From: Hymenobacter cavernae
Lineage (GTDB): Bacteria; Bacteroidota; Bacteroidia; Cytophagales; Hymenobacteraceae
Direction of reading: 5' to 3'
DNA length: 64,000 bases
Assembly: GCF_014641455.1 (NCBI RefSeq)
Contig: NZ_BMHT01000001.1
Location: forward strand, 372,001 to 436,000
Shown here piece by piece: positions 6,449 through 16,500 of the stretch. The first letter of the stretch is position 1. Every line of letters begins with the position of its first letter. A program made the position numbers and the translations under genes. The notes beneath the pieces are model-generated. The model ran no database searches, was not told the origin of the DNA, and saw only the letters and a program-made list of their open reading frames with translations.

Positions 6449-9406
6449 ATGAGAAAGTTACTTACCCTATTTCTGTTATATTGGCTTAGTACTGCGGCTA
6501 TTGCCCAAACGCTATCCATTACCGGCCGGGCCCTCGACGCCAAAGATCAATCGCCGCTGATTGGCGCCAACGTGCTGCTGGTGCATCTGCCCGACTCCGT
6601 GAAGCGCGGCGTCGCTGCCGATCCGAGTGGCAACTTTAGCTTTACCGGGCTGGCGGCTGGTCGCTATAATCTTTCTGTGTCCTTCCTGGGTTATCAAACA
6701 CTCAGCCGGCCGGTAGTGCTTACTACACAATCGGTTGCGTTGGGCAACCTAGCTTTGCAAGCCGGCGTCACGCTGAAAGGCGTGGAGGTAATCGGCAAAA
6801 CGCCGGCCGCCGTGCAGAAGGGCGATACGGCGCAGTACAACGCTAACGCCTTCAAAACCAACCCCGACGCCAACGCGCAGGACCTCGTCACGAAAATGCC
6901 GGGCATCACCACGCAAGGTGGCAAAGTGCAGGCCCAGGGCGAAGACGTGCAACGGGTATTGGTCGATGGCAAGGAGTTTTTTGGCAACGACCCCGACGCC
7001 GTGCTGAAGAACATTCCGGCTGAAATCATCGACAACATCCAGGTGTTTGACCGCCAGAGCGACCAGGCACGCTTTTCCGGCTTTAATGATGGCAACACCC
7101 AGAAAACCATCAACATCGTTACGAAAAAGCAGTACCGCAAAGGACAATTCGGGCGCTTCGTGGCGGGAGCCGGCGGCGGTCAGCAGACAGGCGCAGGCTC
7201 GTCGTTTGCCGAGCGCTACCAGGTGAGCGGTAACTACAACACCTTCAGCGGCGACCGGCGCATTTCTATTGTCGGCCAGTCGAACAACATCAACCAGCAA
7301 AGCTTCGGCACCGCTGACCTGCTGGGTGTTACAGGCAACTCGCGGGGCGCAGGTGGCGGTGGCGGCAATGGTGGTGGCATCTCCCGCACCAACGCTATCG
7401 GCCTCAACTACTCCGATCTGTGGGGCAAAAAGACGCAGGTAACGGCTAGCTATTTCTTCAATCAGAGCAACAACACCACCAACCGCCTCACCGACCGGAT
7501 TTATGCAACGCGCGGTTCCAACGGCGAAGTGCCGGCCAGCGAGCAGCAAACCTTCCAGCAAACTTCGCTGGCCGATAGCCGCAACACCAACCACCGCTTC
7601 AACCTGCGCTTGGAGCACAAGATTGACTCGGTAAATTCTCTGCTGTTCGTGCCCTCCTTCACGGTGCAGCAGAACAGCAGCAGCAGCAAGGTAGACGGCA
7701 TAACGCGGGTAGGCGACGCGGAGCGCGGCAACGTGACCAGCACCTATGGATCCAAGGCATCGAGCGTTTCTTCTTCGAACCAACTGCTTTACCGTCACCG
7801 CTTTGGCAAGCCCGGCCGCACGATTTCCGTTGATCTGAATGCGAACTACAACACGCGCAACTCCGACAACAACCTGTACTCCTTCTCCCGCTCGCTGTCG
7901 ACGGTGACGGGCACCAGCCGCGACACGACGCTGGAAACAACCCTGGATCAGCTTTCGCGCCTCGACCAAACCGGCTGGCAGCTCAACTCGGGCATTTCGT
8001 ACACCGAGCCGCTGAGCAAGCAGGATTTGCTGCAATTCAACTACAACGCCTCCTACGCGCCAAACGACTCGGACAAGAAAACCTACGATTTTTCGGAATT
8101 GACGGGCGACTACGACAATCTGAATACGGGCCTGAGCAACGTCTTCAAGAGCAACTACCTGACCCAGGGCCTAGGTGCCAGCTACCGCCGCCAGAACAAA
8201 GACTACCAGGTGATGCTAGGTGTGACGGGCCAAAAAGCGGATCTAGAGAACAAGCAGCATTTCCCGCAGGAAGGCACCCTGAACCGCACGTTCTACAACT
8301 TCCTGCCCAACGCCATGCTGCGCTACAACTTCTCGCAGCAGCGGAATTTGCGCTTCAACTACAACGGCCGCACGTCGGCACCTGGCATCAGTCAGTTGCA
8401 GGAGGTCGTGAACAACTCTAACCCGCTCCAGCTCACGACCGGCAACCCCAACTTGATTCAGCAGTACCAGCACGTGATGACGTTGCGCTATTCGACCTCG
8501 AAGCCGGAGAAATCAACGTCCTTCTTCGTGGGCGCATTCGCCACCTTCACCGATAACTACATTACCAACAGCACCTTCGTGGCACTACGCGATACGACCA
8601 TCAACATCAACGGCGGCGTGGTGCAGCTGCCACTGGGTGGGCAGCTCACGCGACCCGTGAACCTAGGTCAACAGTACACGCTGCGCACGTTTGCGGTGTA
8701 CGGTATGCCGATTGCCATTATCAAATCGAACCTGAACATAAACGGCAGCTTGGGCTACTCGCGCACGCCGGGTATCAACAACGAGCTGGTCAACTACTCC
8801 CGCTCGCCTAACGCCAACCTAGGTGTCACGATCAGCAGCAACATCAGCCCGAACCTAGACTTCACGGTTTCCTCGAACGGTAACGTGACCTACGCTCGTA
8901 ACACGGTGAATACACGCCTGAACACCAACTACTACACCCAGAACAGCTCGGCGCGCCTGAGCTGGATTGTAGGGCCAGGCATCTCGATTCAATCTGACAT
9001 CACGCACACCTACAACCAGGGCATTGCTTCGGCACCCAGCCAGCAGTATTTCCTCTGGAATGCCAGCATCGGCAAGAAGGTGTTCCCGAATCAGCGGGGC
9101 GAGATTAAAGTGTACGCCTTCGACTTGCTGAAGCAAAACCGGAGCTTGCAGAACAACATCTCGACGGCCTACAACGAGACGGTGCGCACCAACAACCTGC
9201 AACAGTACTTCATGGCCATGTTCACCTTCAACCTGCGCAAAGGCAACGTGCCGCAGGAAAACCGGGGCCAGGATCGGGAGCGGAACTCGGATAACCCGAA
9301 CCGCGGCAACTGGCGGCGCGGTAGCGAAGGCGGCGGCATGAGTCCGGGTGGCTCGGGTGGCGGTGCGCCGGGCGGCGGTTTTGGGCGCCCTCCTGGGGGC
9401 AACTAA
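6449..9406 (+). CDS. TonB-dependent-receptor-like outer-membrane barrel protein
   Basis: Predicted outer-membrane protein of 985 residues. MRKLLTLFLLYWLSTAAIAQ is a clear signal peptide, followed by a carboxypeptidase-regulatory-like beta-sandwich (TGRALDAKDQSPLIGANVLL to about residue 95). A plug-like segment follows with DLVTKMPGI and RVLVDGKEFFGNDPDAVLKN, then a long beta-barrel. The C-terminal tail is rich in Gly/Pro/Asn/Arg and low in complexity instead of ending in a typical barrel strand with a terminal aromatic residue, as in the outer-membrane beta-barrel (OMP_b-brl_3) group. No SusD partner is adjacent, so this is probably not a glycan-uptake pair. The ATG at 6449 is preferred over 6395 and 6440 because it begins the signal peptide. 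The ligand is unknown. Confidence 0.87.
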   Translation: MRKLLTLFLLYWLSTAAIAQTLSITGRALDAKDQSPLIGANVLLVHLPDSVKRGVAADPSGNFSFTGLAAGRYNLSVSFLGYQTLSRPVVLTTQSVALGNLALQAGVTLKGVEVIGKTPAAVQKGDTAQYNANAFKTNPDANAQDLVTKMPGITTQGGKVQAQGEDVQRVLVDGKEFFGNDPDAVLKNIPAEIIDNIQVFDRQSDQARFSGFNDGNTQKTINIVTKKQYRKGQFGRFVAGAGGGQQTGAGSSFAERYQVSGNYNTFSGDRRISIVGQSNNINQQSFGTADLLGVTGNSRGAGGGGGNGGGISRTNAIGLNYSDLWGKKTQVTASYFFNQSNNTTNRLTDRIYATRGSNGEVPASEQQTFQQTSLADSRNTNHRFNLRLEHKIDSVNSLLFVPSFTVQQNSSSSKVDGITRVGDAERGNVTSTYGSKASSVSSSNQLLYRHRFGKPGRTISVDLNANYNTRNSDNNLYSFSRSLSTVTGTSRDTTLETTLDQLSRLDQTGWQLNSGISYTEPLSKQDLLQFNYNASYAPNDSDKKTYDFSELTGDYDNLNTGLSNVFKSNYLTQGLGASYRRQNKDYQVMLGVTGQKADLENKQHFPQEGTLNRTFYNFLPNAMLRYNFSQQRNLRFNYNGRTSAPGISQLQEVVNNSNPLQLTTGNPNLIQQYQHVMTLRYSTSKPEKSTSFFVGAFATFTDNYITNSTFVALRDTTININGGVVQLPLGGQLTRPVNLGQQYTLRTFAVYGMPIAIIKSNLNINGSLGYSRTPGINNELVNYSRSPNANLGVTISSNISPNLDFTVSSNGNVTYARNTVNTRLNTNYYTQNSSARLSWIVGPGISIQSDITHTYNQGIASAPSQQYFLWNASIGKKVFPNQRGEIKVYAFDLLKQNRSLQNNISTAYNETVRTNNLQQYFMAMFTFNLRKGNVPQENRGQDRERNSDNPNRGNWRRGSEGGGMSPGGSGGGAPGGGFGRPPGGN

Positions 9407-9516
9407 TCAGAGAATAGCACTTTTTACTGCGAGCCTCCCAGGATTTTTCTCCTACTTTGTAGGCTAAGGGGCTCGCAATAGTAGTAAGTGCGGTTCCTGC
9501 TTAGCTGTTCCTGCCC

Positions 9517-11889
9517 ATGAAACGAATTGTGCTTTTGCTGCTCTGCCTGCTGCCACTCCTGGTGGCTGCGCAAAGCGTCACGGTACCCAATACCATTGAA
9601 TTTGCTGGCCTGCACCTGCGCCTCACGGATGGCGGGCGCCGCGCCGTGCAGGAAAAAGTGGACGCGCTACGCCGCCACCAGCCTTCCTTCCAGGCTCGCG
9701 TCGACCTGGCCGATGCCCATTTCCCGCTTATCGACCGGGTGTTTCAGGAGGAAGGTATTCCGCTGGATTTCCACTTTTTGTCGTTGCAGGAAAGCGGTTT
9801 GCAGGGCGATGCGCAATCCATCCACGATGCCGTGGGCTACTGGCAATTCAAGCGCGAATCGGCGACGGAGCTGGGCGTGCAGGTGAATGATGTGGTGGAT
9901 GAGCGCAAGCACATTGTGGTATCATCGCACGGGGCGGCCAAGTACCTGCTGCGCAACAACGGCGTGCTGCACAACTGGTTGAACACGCTGCTCACCTATA
10001 ACCTAGGTCTGACCGGCACTAAGCCCTACACGCTTCCGACCGACTATAATGCGACGGAGATGGAGATTACGCAGAACACACACGCGTACATTCTCACCTT
10101 CCTGGCGCACAAAATAGCTTTCGAGCCGGCCGTTGGACAAAACCCAAGGCCCCCGATGCAGCTTCAGGAGTTTCCTGCCATTGGGGGGCAGCAGCTCTCG
10201 GCTATTGCGGCCGGCCTGCAAACGGAGCCAGCTGCCCTGGCCAGGCACAACCGCTGGCTCATGGACGGCGCCACCGTGCCCCTCGACCGCGCCTACACCA
10301 TTCTGGTGCCCGTCATCGATCCGATTCAGCTCACGGCAATGGCCGCCCAGCAGAAAGTCGGCACGAAGGGTCAGCTGCTTTCCCCACCCGAAACGGACCC
10401 CGAAAACGCTGATTTCGTGCGTATTAATGGCTTGCGAGCCCTGGTTGCCCTGCCCGGCGACACGAAAGAAAGTCTGGCGAAGCGCGGGGGCCTGAAAATG
10501 CGCAAGTTCATGCAGTTCAACGACCTGATGGCCTTTGATAACATCGTGGTTGGGCAGCCCTACTTCGTGCAGAAGAAGCGCGACAAGGCCGCTGTTGCCT
10601 ACCATGCCGCCCAGCCCGGTGAAAGCGTGGCTACCGTGTCGCAGAAGTATGGAATACGCGTGAAGGCCATTCTGAACAAGAACCGCATGGCCCGCAACGA
10701 GGAGCTGCGCCCAGGCCGGGTACTGTGGCTCCAACATACTCGTCCGCGTGAAGTGCCGGTCGAGTATGCGCAGAGCGAAAACACGGTTGCGCAAGCGGCT
10801 TTCGAGCGGCCGGTTGCTCAGCCGGCTGCTAAGCCTACACCTAGGTCGGCTGCTCCTGCGCCAGCTTCTGCTAACCCGTCTTCGGCTGCTCCTGCGCCAG
10901 CACCTGGCCCGCGCAAAGCGAAAGACACCGAGTCAGAGCCTTACGCGGGCAGTGTCGCCGCGCACAATCGTCTGGAAGAAGACGCCGCCGAAGAAGACAG
11001 CACCACGATGACGTCCGGAGATCTGACAATGGAGAACCTCAACGAGCTTCCAGCTGCCTCCACTGCCTCCGATTCTGCTTCGGCCGACACGGCAGAGCCT
11101 GCTTCTGCGCCTAGTTCCTCTCCTGCCCCTGCTCCTGCACCCCGGACGGTTTACGCCGGTCGGCCAGCTATGCCAGCTTCTTCCGCCCCTGCGCCCACCG
11201 AAGAACCTAGCCCTGCGGCATCAGCCACCGCTTCTAGCAAAGCCCCCACACCAAAGCCAGCTCCTACCGCATCAGCTCCCAAAGAGCCGGCGACCGTCGT
11301 GCTGCGTGACCCCGCGCCCGCAGCAAGCGCAGCTGCTACTAAGCCAGCATCTCAACCGAAAGCAACTCCGACTTCTGATAGCCCGACAGCAACCGTAGCG
11401 TCGGTACCGACTGCCATTGAGGCGATGCCTGCTAATGGCCTGTACATCGTGCAGAAAAGCGAAGGGCTCTACGCCATTGCCCGCCGGTATGGCCTGCGCC
11501 CTGCCGACCTTATTGCCTGGAATGACTTGCCACCAAACCCCTCCCTGCAGCTAGGTCAGACGTTGCGCCTGACTCCGCCCAGCGTCCCAACAACAACACC
11601 AGCCGCAACAGCGCCACCAGCCACAGCGGCGCCAAAACCGGCCGTTCCTCCGGCATCGGCACCTAGCTCGCGTCCGGCACCAGCATCACCGGCTACTTCT
11701 GCCGCGGCTCCTGCGGTCGTTGCGGCTCCGGCTGCTACTTCCATTCAGCATACCGTGGCGCCGGGCGAGTCGATGTATGGCATTTCCCGCAAGTACAAGG
11801 TCACGATCAAGCAGATTATGGAATGGAATAACAAGCCCGATTTCAATGTGAGACCCGGCGAGGTTCTGACCATTCAGCCCGCGAAATAA
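9517..11889 (+). CDS. LysM-domain lytic transglycosylase (MltD-like)
   Basis: Secreted peptidoglycan lytic transglycosylase of 790 residues. A signal peptide (MKRIVLLLLCLLPLLVAAQ) precedes an SLT/MltD-type catalytic domain at about 55-200, with the presumed catalytic glutamate in LSLQESGLQGDA and the GYWQFKRESA element. LysM repeats lie at about 365-410, 645-690 and 745-788 (HTVAPGESMYGISRKYKV, GEVLTIQP). Between the first and second LysM is a roughly 200-residue linker rich in Pro/Ala/Ser/Thr, probably a flexible spacer crossing the wall. It remodels the wall; the three LysM domains should bind GlcNAc chains. Confidence 0.92.
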   Translation: MKRIVLLLLCLLPLLVAAQSVTVPNTIEFAGLHLRLTDGGRRAVQEKVDALRRHQPSFQARVDLADAHFPLIDRVFQEEGIPLDFHFLSLQESGLQGDAQSIHDAVGYWQFKRESATELGVQVNDVVDERKHIVVSSHGAAKYLLRNNGVLHNWLNTLLTYNLGLTGTKPYTLPTDYNATEMEITQNTHAYILTFLAHKIAFEPAVGQNPRPPMQLQEFPAIGGQQLSAIAAGLQTEPAALARHNRWLMDGATVPLDRAYTILVPVIDPIQLTAMAAQQKVGTKGQLLSPPETDPENADFVRINGLRALVALPGDTKESLAKRGGLKMRKFMQFNDLMAFDNIVVGQPYFVQKKRDKAAVAYHAAQPGESVATVSQKYGIRVKAILNKNRMARNEELRPGRVLWLQHTRPREVPVEYAQSENTVAQAAFERPVAQPAAKPTPRSAAPAPASANPSSAAPAPAPGPRKAKDTESEPYAGSVAAHNRLEEDAAEEDSTTMTSGDLTMENLNELPAASTASDSASADTAEPASAPSSSPAPAPAPRTVYAGRPAMPASSAPAPTEEPSPAASATASSKAPTPKPAPTASAPKEPATVVLRDPAPAASAAATKPASQPKATPTSDSPTATVASVPTAIEAMPANGLYIVQKSEGLYAIARRYGLRPADLIAWNDLPPNPSLQLGQTLRLTPPSVPTTTPAATAPPATAAPKPAVPPASAPSSRPAPASPATSAAAPAVVAAPAATSIQHTVAPGESMYGISRKYKVTIKQIMEWNNKPDFNVRPGEVLTIQPAK

Positions 11890-11908
11890 CCTAGGTTATT
11901 TCCTGCGC

Positions 11909-11958
11909 TAAAAGCAAAAAGGCGGACGACTTAATAGTCGTCCGCCTTTTTGCTTTTA
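11909..11958. terminator. Long bidirectional terminator
   Basis: A 23-bp perfect stem (TAAAAGCAAAAAGGCGGACG..., arms 11909-11931 and 11936-11958) with a 4-nt loop between convergent genes, the transglycosylase (+) and desaturase (-). A/T runs on both sides suit termination in both directions. ACCTAGGT sits at 11889-11896, overlapping the last base of the preceding stop codon. Confidence 0.9.
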
Positions 11959-11972
11959 TATAGAACTGTGTT

Positions 11973-13037
11973 CTACGACGCGTAGGTAAAAGCGCCACGC
12001 TCGATGCGCTGGGTGCGCGACTTCAGCAGCGTAATAACATCTGCATCACTGCCGTATCTGTTACCTAGGTTCACAAAATTTCTGGCTAACAGATCATAAC
12101 GCCTCGTCATCAGATAGACAAACACATGCAGAAAATGGATGCCATCGAAGACAATGGCATCATTGGCTGCGTAGTGGTCGATGTTCTGCTGAAACGACCT
12201 GGGGTGCTCGGTCCAGTGCATGGCCGGCTTCAGGTGGTGGCTGATGTGGTAGCCATCGTTCCAGCACTTATGGTTGTAGGGCGTGTTGATGCAGGTGATA
12301 CTGTTGGTGTAGCAGTTATCGGGGCTTTCGGCCGCAATGAACGCATGCTGGCTCCAATTGCCCAGCATCATCACGATGCGCGAAATAATAACGGGCAGCA
12401 CAAAGACCACCAGCGTAGCCTGCCAATTCACGAACAGCAATACAACACACAGCGCGATATACAGCAGCTCGCCCCGCACCGAGCGCACTAGTAGTTTCTT
12501 CTTCTTGGTGCGCACGAAGTACAGGAACAAGCGTGGAATACCCAGCACGAAAAAATCACCTAGGTAATGCAGGAAGCTTAGCCAGGAGTCGCGCTGGTAA
12601 AACATGGTGGAGCTTTCATCATCTGGCAAGTTGTTCTCCGGATGGTGCATACCTAGGTGGTGGGTGAAGTAGGACTCCGGCGTTTGCCCAAATAGCGGCC
12701 CAATCACCCACGGAATGTACTTGTTCAGAAAGCCGTATTTCTTCTTGAACAGAATGCGGTGGCAGGTGCAATGCAGCATCAGCCCGAATGGGCCTTTGAA
12801 ATAAAAGTTACTCAAACCTAGGTAGATGGCTACAATACTACCCCAGAGCCAGCCCTCAATGCCTGGCACGAAGATGAGCACCGCTAGCGGAATCAGCGTG
12901 ACGGAGATGCGCAGGATAAGGTGGAGAAATGGCAGGTCGCGCGCATCCTGGCACAAGCTGAGCAATCGTTGGTCGAGCCAAGAAACGGAGGATCCGGTCC
13001 GGGTCCCCGGATCGGTTAAAGGCAGCAGATGTTTCAT
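11973..13037 (-). CDS. Membrane fatty-acid desaturase family protein
   Basis: Integral membrane di-iron oxygenase of the fatty-acid desaturase/hydroxylase family, 354 residues. Histidine boxes are visible as HLGMHH (after YFTH), HAF in the third membrane region and DGYHISHHLKP near residue 270, with a further H in WTEHP. Several hydrophobic segments (about 45-95 and 180-235) form the membrane part. It would introduce a double bond or hydroxyl into a membrane lipid acyl chain. The closest functional subgroup cannot be told from sequence alone. It is a single gene between a terminator and a 500-bp non-coding gap. Confidence 0.88.
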   Translation of the reverse strand: MKHLLPLTDPGTRTGSSVSWLDQRLLSLCQDARDLPFLHLILRISVTLIPLAVLIFVPGIEGWLWGSIVAIYLGLSNFYFKGPFGLMLHCTCHRILFKKKYGFLNKYIPWVIGPLFGQTPESYFTHHLGMHHPENNLPDDESSTMFYQRDSWLSFLHYLGDFFVLGIPRLFLYFVRTKKKKLLVRSVRGELLYIALCVVLLFVNWQATLVVFVLPVIISRIVMMLGNWSQHAFIAAESPDNCYTNSITCINTPYNHKCWNDGYHISHHLKPAMHWTEHPRSFQQNIDHYAANDAIVFDGIHFLHVFVYLMTRRYDLLARNFVNLGNRYGSDADVITLLKSRTQRIERGAFTYAS

Positions 13038-13548
13038 GTAGGGGGTCCGACGCGGTACCTTGGCCGGTAAGGAGGAAAAAGCCTATTGAAGGCTGTAGGT
13101 AACTAGTACACTGATGGTTGATAGCACTTTGGGTGCGTACTAGTGCCTTTTACCGCTTAGATACAGACCCGAGCAAACACTCAGGCAGGTTGACGGACCG
13201 AAACCCTAGCAAGGGACGGATGCAGGAAGGTAAACAGTTGTGCAAACAGTTGAACTGACAACTATCGACCACTTAGCCTGAAAGCTATACGCTTAAGCTG
13301 CTTGTCTAAGAAGAGCTTGTATCTTCAACGGGTAGCCCGTCTTTATCGTTCAAAGCGCGACCGTATTTAATGCGGTATCATTATCCTTTGATTCGTAAGC
13401 TCACGGAAGTATCAGACAGGACGGCTCGAAAAGCCATTCTTTTTTGTTCTTGATACACAGAAACATCTGGTCCGGCAACTTTCCATTCCCACTCAACGGC
13501 GGTAACTTTACTGAACCCTAGGTGCCTTCTGCCCCAACTTTGCTTGCT
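13038..13548. other. 511-bp gap between desaturase and dnaE
   Basis: No supported coding sequence. Seen here: small hairpin-forming words (ACGGG-TAG-CCCGT near 13330; CCCT-AGCA-AGGG near 13205), a direct repeat of CAAACAGTTG near 13240, an ACTAGT-containing partial palindrome around 13105-13145, CCTAGG at 13517, and two -7-like elements for dnaE (TAACTTTA 13503-13510; CAACTTTG 13533-13540). The region may contain a small RNA, but I found no known riboswitch signature. Confidence 0.5.
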
Positions 13549-16500
13549 ATGCCTGTTTTCTCCCACCTTCATTGCCACACCCAGTATTCCCTCCTCGACG
13601 GCCAAGCTAGCATTGGCGCGCTGATGAAGAAAGCGCAGGCTGACGGCATGCCCGCCGTTGCCCTTACCGACCACGGCAACATGTTCGGCGCCTTCAACTT
13701 CGTGGCCGAGGCAAACAAGTACAACGTGAAGCCCATCGTGGGCTGCGAGTTTTACCTGGTAGAAGACCGGCACAAGAAGCAGTTCAGCCGGGAGAAAGGC
13801 GAGCGGGACGTGCGCCATCATCAACTGCTGCTAGCGAAAGACCAGGCAGGCTACCACAACCTAGCTAAGCTCTGCTCGATGAGCTTCATTGAGGGTGTAT
13901 ACTCGAAGTACCCGCGTATCGACAAGGAGTTATTGCTTCAGTACCACGAAGGCCTGATCGCAACGTCGTGCTGCATTGGTGCCGAAATTCCGCAGGCGTT
14001 ACTGTGGAAAACGGAGGAAGAAGCCGAGAAGCAACTGAAGTGGTGGCTCGATGTATTTGGCGACGACTACTACATCGAAATCCAGCGCCATGGCATCGAG
14101 AACATCGACAACACCGGCAAAAGCCAGGAAGACCTGAACCAGGTGCTGCTGAAGTGGGCCAAGAAGTACAACGTCAAGGTCATTTGCACCAACGACTCCC
14201 ACTACGTCAACCAGGACGACTTCGCACCCCACGACTTGCTCTTGTGTGTGAATACGGGGGAAGAGCACAGCATTCCGGTCGGCGACTTCCAGACCAAGTA
14301 CTTCCGCTTGATGTCGTCGGAGAAAAAGGTGCTGTATGATCATCTTGATAACCTGCGCCCCCTAGCTTCGTCCGACGACCAGGTGCGCCGCCAGCTCATG
14401 CGCATCGATGAGGAAGCCCAGATGCCCAGACCTAGGTCTCGCTTTGGCTTTCCTAACGACCAGTTCTACTTCAAGAGCCAGGAGGAGATGAACACCCTTT
14501 TCCAGGATGTTCCGGAAAGTGTGGATAACACGAACGAGATTGTGGATAAGATCTCGCCGCCCAAGCTGGCCCGCGACATCTTATTGCCCAATTTCCCGTT
14601 ACCCGCCGGCTTTGCCAACGCCGATGAATTCCTGCGGGAGCTAACGTTCGTGGGGGCTTTTGGACCGAGTGCCGGGAAAGGTATCGTGACGATGACCAAG
14701 CCGCCGCGTTACTCCGAGCGCACGCCCGAAATCGAGGAACGGCTAGAATACGAGCTGCGCATTGTTCAGACGATGGGCTTCGCGGGCTACTTCCTCATCG
14801 TGCAGGACTTTATTAACAAGGGCCGCGACATGGGCGTGGCCGTGGGGCCGGGCCGCGGCTCGGCGGCGGGTTCGGCAGTGGCGTATTGCGTGGGTATCAC
14901 CAACATCGACCCCATTAAGTACTCGTTGCTGTTCGAGCGTTTCCTGAACCCGGAGCGTGTGTCAATGCCTGATATTGACATCGACTTTGACGACGTGAAC
15001 CGCCAGCGCGTGATTGACTACGTGGTCGATAAGTACGGCAAAACGCAGGTGGCTCAGATCATCACCTTCGGTACCATGGCCGCCAAGTCCAGCATCAAGG
15101 ACGTGGCGCGGGCTATGGAACTGCCGCTGCCCGTGACCAACGAGCTGGCCAAGATGGTACCCGAAAAGCCCGGCACGACCCTAGCCGGCGCTTTCGCGGA
15201 AAACCAGGAGCTCGATATGATCCGGCGCGACGATGCGCCCGACAACCTGCGCGGCCAAATTCTGCGCCTAGCGGAGAAGCTAGAAGGCTCGGTGCGCAAC
15301 ACCGGTATCCACGCCGCCGGCGTCATCATCGCGCCCGACGACATTACCAAGTACATCCCGGTTTCGACCTCCAAGGACTCGGACCTACTCGTCACGCAGT
15401 TCGACGGCAAGGTCATTGAATCGGCCGGGATGCTCAAGATGGACTTCCTGGGGCTCAAAACGCTCACGATCATCGTGGACGCCTTGGAGCTGATCAAGAA
15501 GAACCACGGCGTTGACATCAACATCGACGACATTCCGCTCGACGACCCCAAGACCTACGAACTGTACCAGCGCGGCGACACCATCGGCACGTTCCAGTTC
15601 GAATCCGAGGGCATGCGCATGTACCTCAAGGACCTCAAACCCACCAACATCGAGGACCTGATTGCGATGAACGCCCTGTACCGGCCCGGCCCCATGCAGT
15701 TCATTCCGAACTTCATCAACCGCAAGCACGGCCGGGAGGTGGTCGAGTACCCGCACGAACTGCTGGAGCCCATCCTGAACTACTCCCAGGGCATCATGGT
15801 GTACCAGGAGCAGATCATGCAGGCCGCCCAGATCTTGGCCGGTTACTCCCTCGGCGGCGCCGACTTGCTGCGCCGCGCCATGGGTAAGAAGGACATGAAA
15901 AAGATGGCCTTGGAGCGCGAAAAGTTCTGCAAGGGCGCGGCCGAGCTGCACGGCATCAAGGAGAAGAAGGCGAACGAGGTGTTCGACGTGATGGAGAAGT
16001 TTGCGGCCTACGGCTTCAACCGCTCCCACTCCGCCGCTTACTCGGTGGTAGCTTACCAGACTGGCTACCTCAAGGCCAACTACCCCGCCGAGTACATGGC
16101 CGCCGTGTTGACCAACAACATGTCGGACATCAAGAAGGTGACGTTCTTCATCGAAGAAGCCCGCCGCCAAGGGGTACCCGTGCTAGGTCCCGACGTGAAC
16201 GAATCGATCCTCAAGTTCAACGTAAACGAAAAAGGCCAGATCCGTTTCGGCATGGCCGCGGTGAAGGGCGCCGGTGAAGCCGCCATTGAGAACATCGTAG
16301 CCGAGCGCAGCAAAAAAGGTCCTTTCACCGATATTTTCGACTTCTCGAAGCGCGTAAACCTGCGGGCCGTCAACAAGAAGACGTTTGAAAGCCTAGCCTT
16401 GTCGGGCGCCTTCGATTCGTTCGAGCGGTACCACCGCCGCCAGTTCGTGGAGGCCCCCGGCGGCGACCAGAACCTCATCGACAAGGCGGTACGCATGGGC

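Noticed and set aside
6749..8035. Minus-strand open frame opposite the TonB-like barrel gene
   Set aside because: Shadow of a GC-rich coding frame; no signal or domain, and the plus strand has clear receptor motifs.
13381..13824. Minus-strand 147-codon frame overlapping the dnaE start
   Set aside because: Overlaps the PHP start of dnaE and shows no domain; no promoter.
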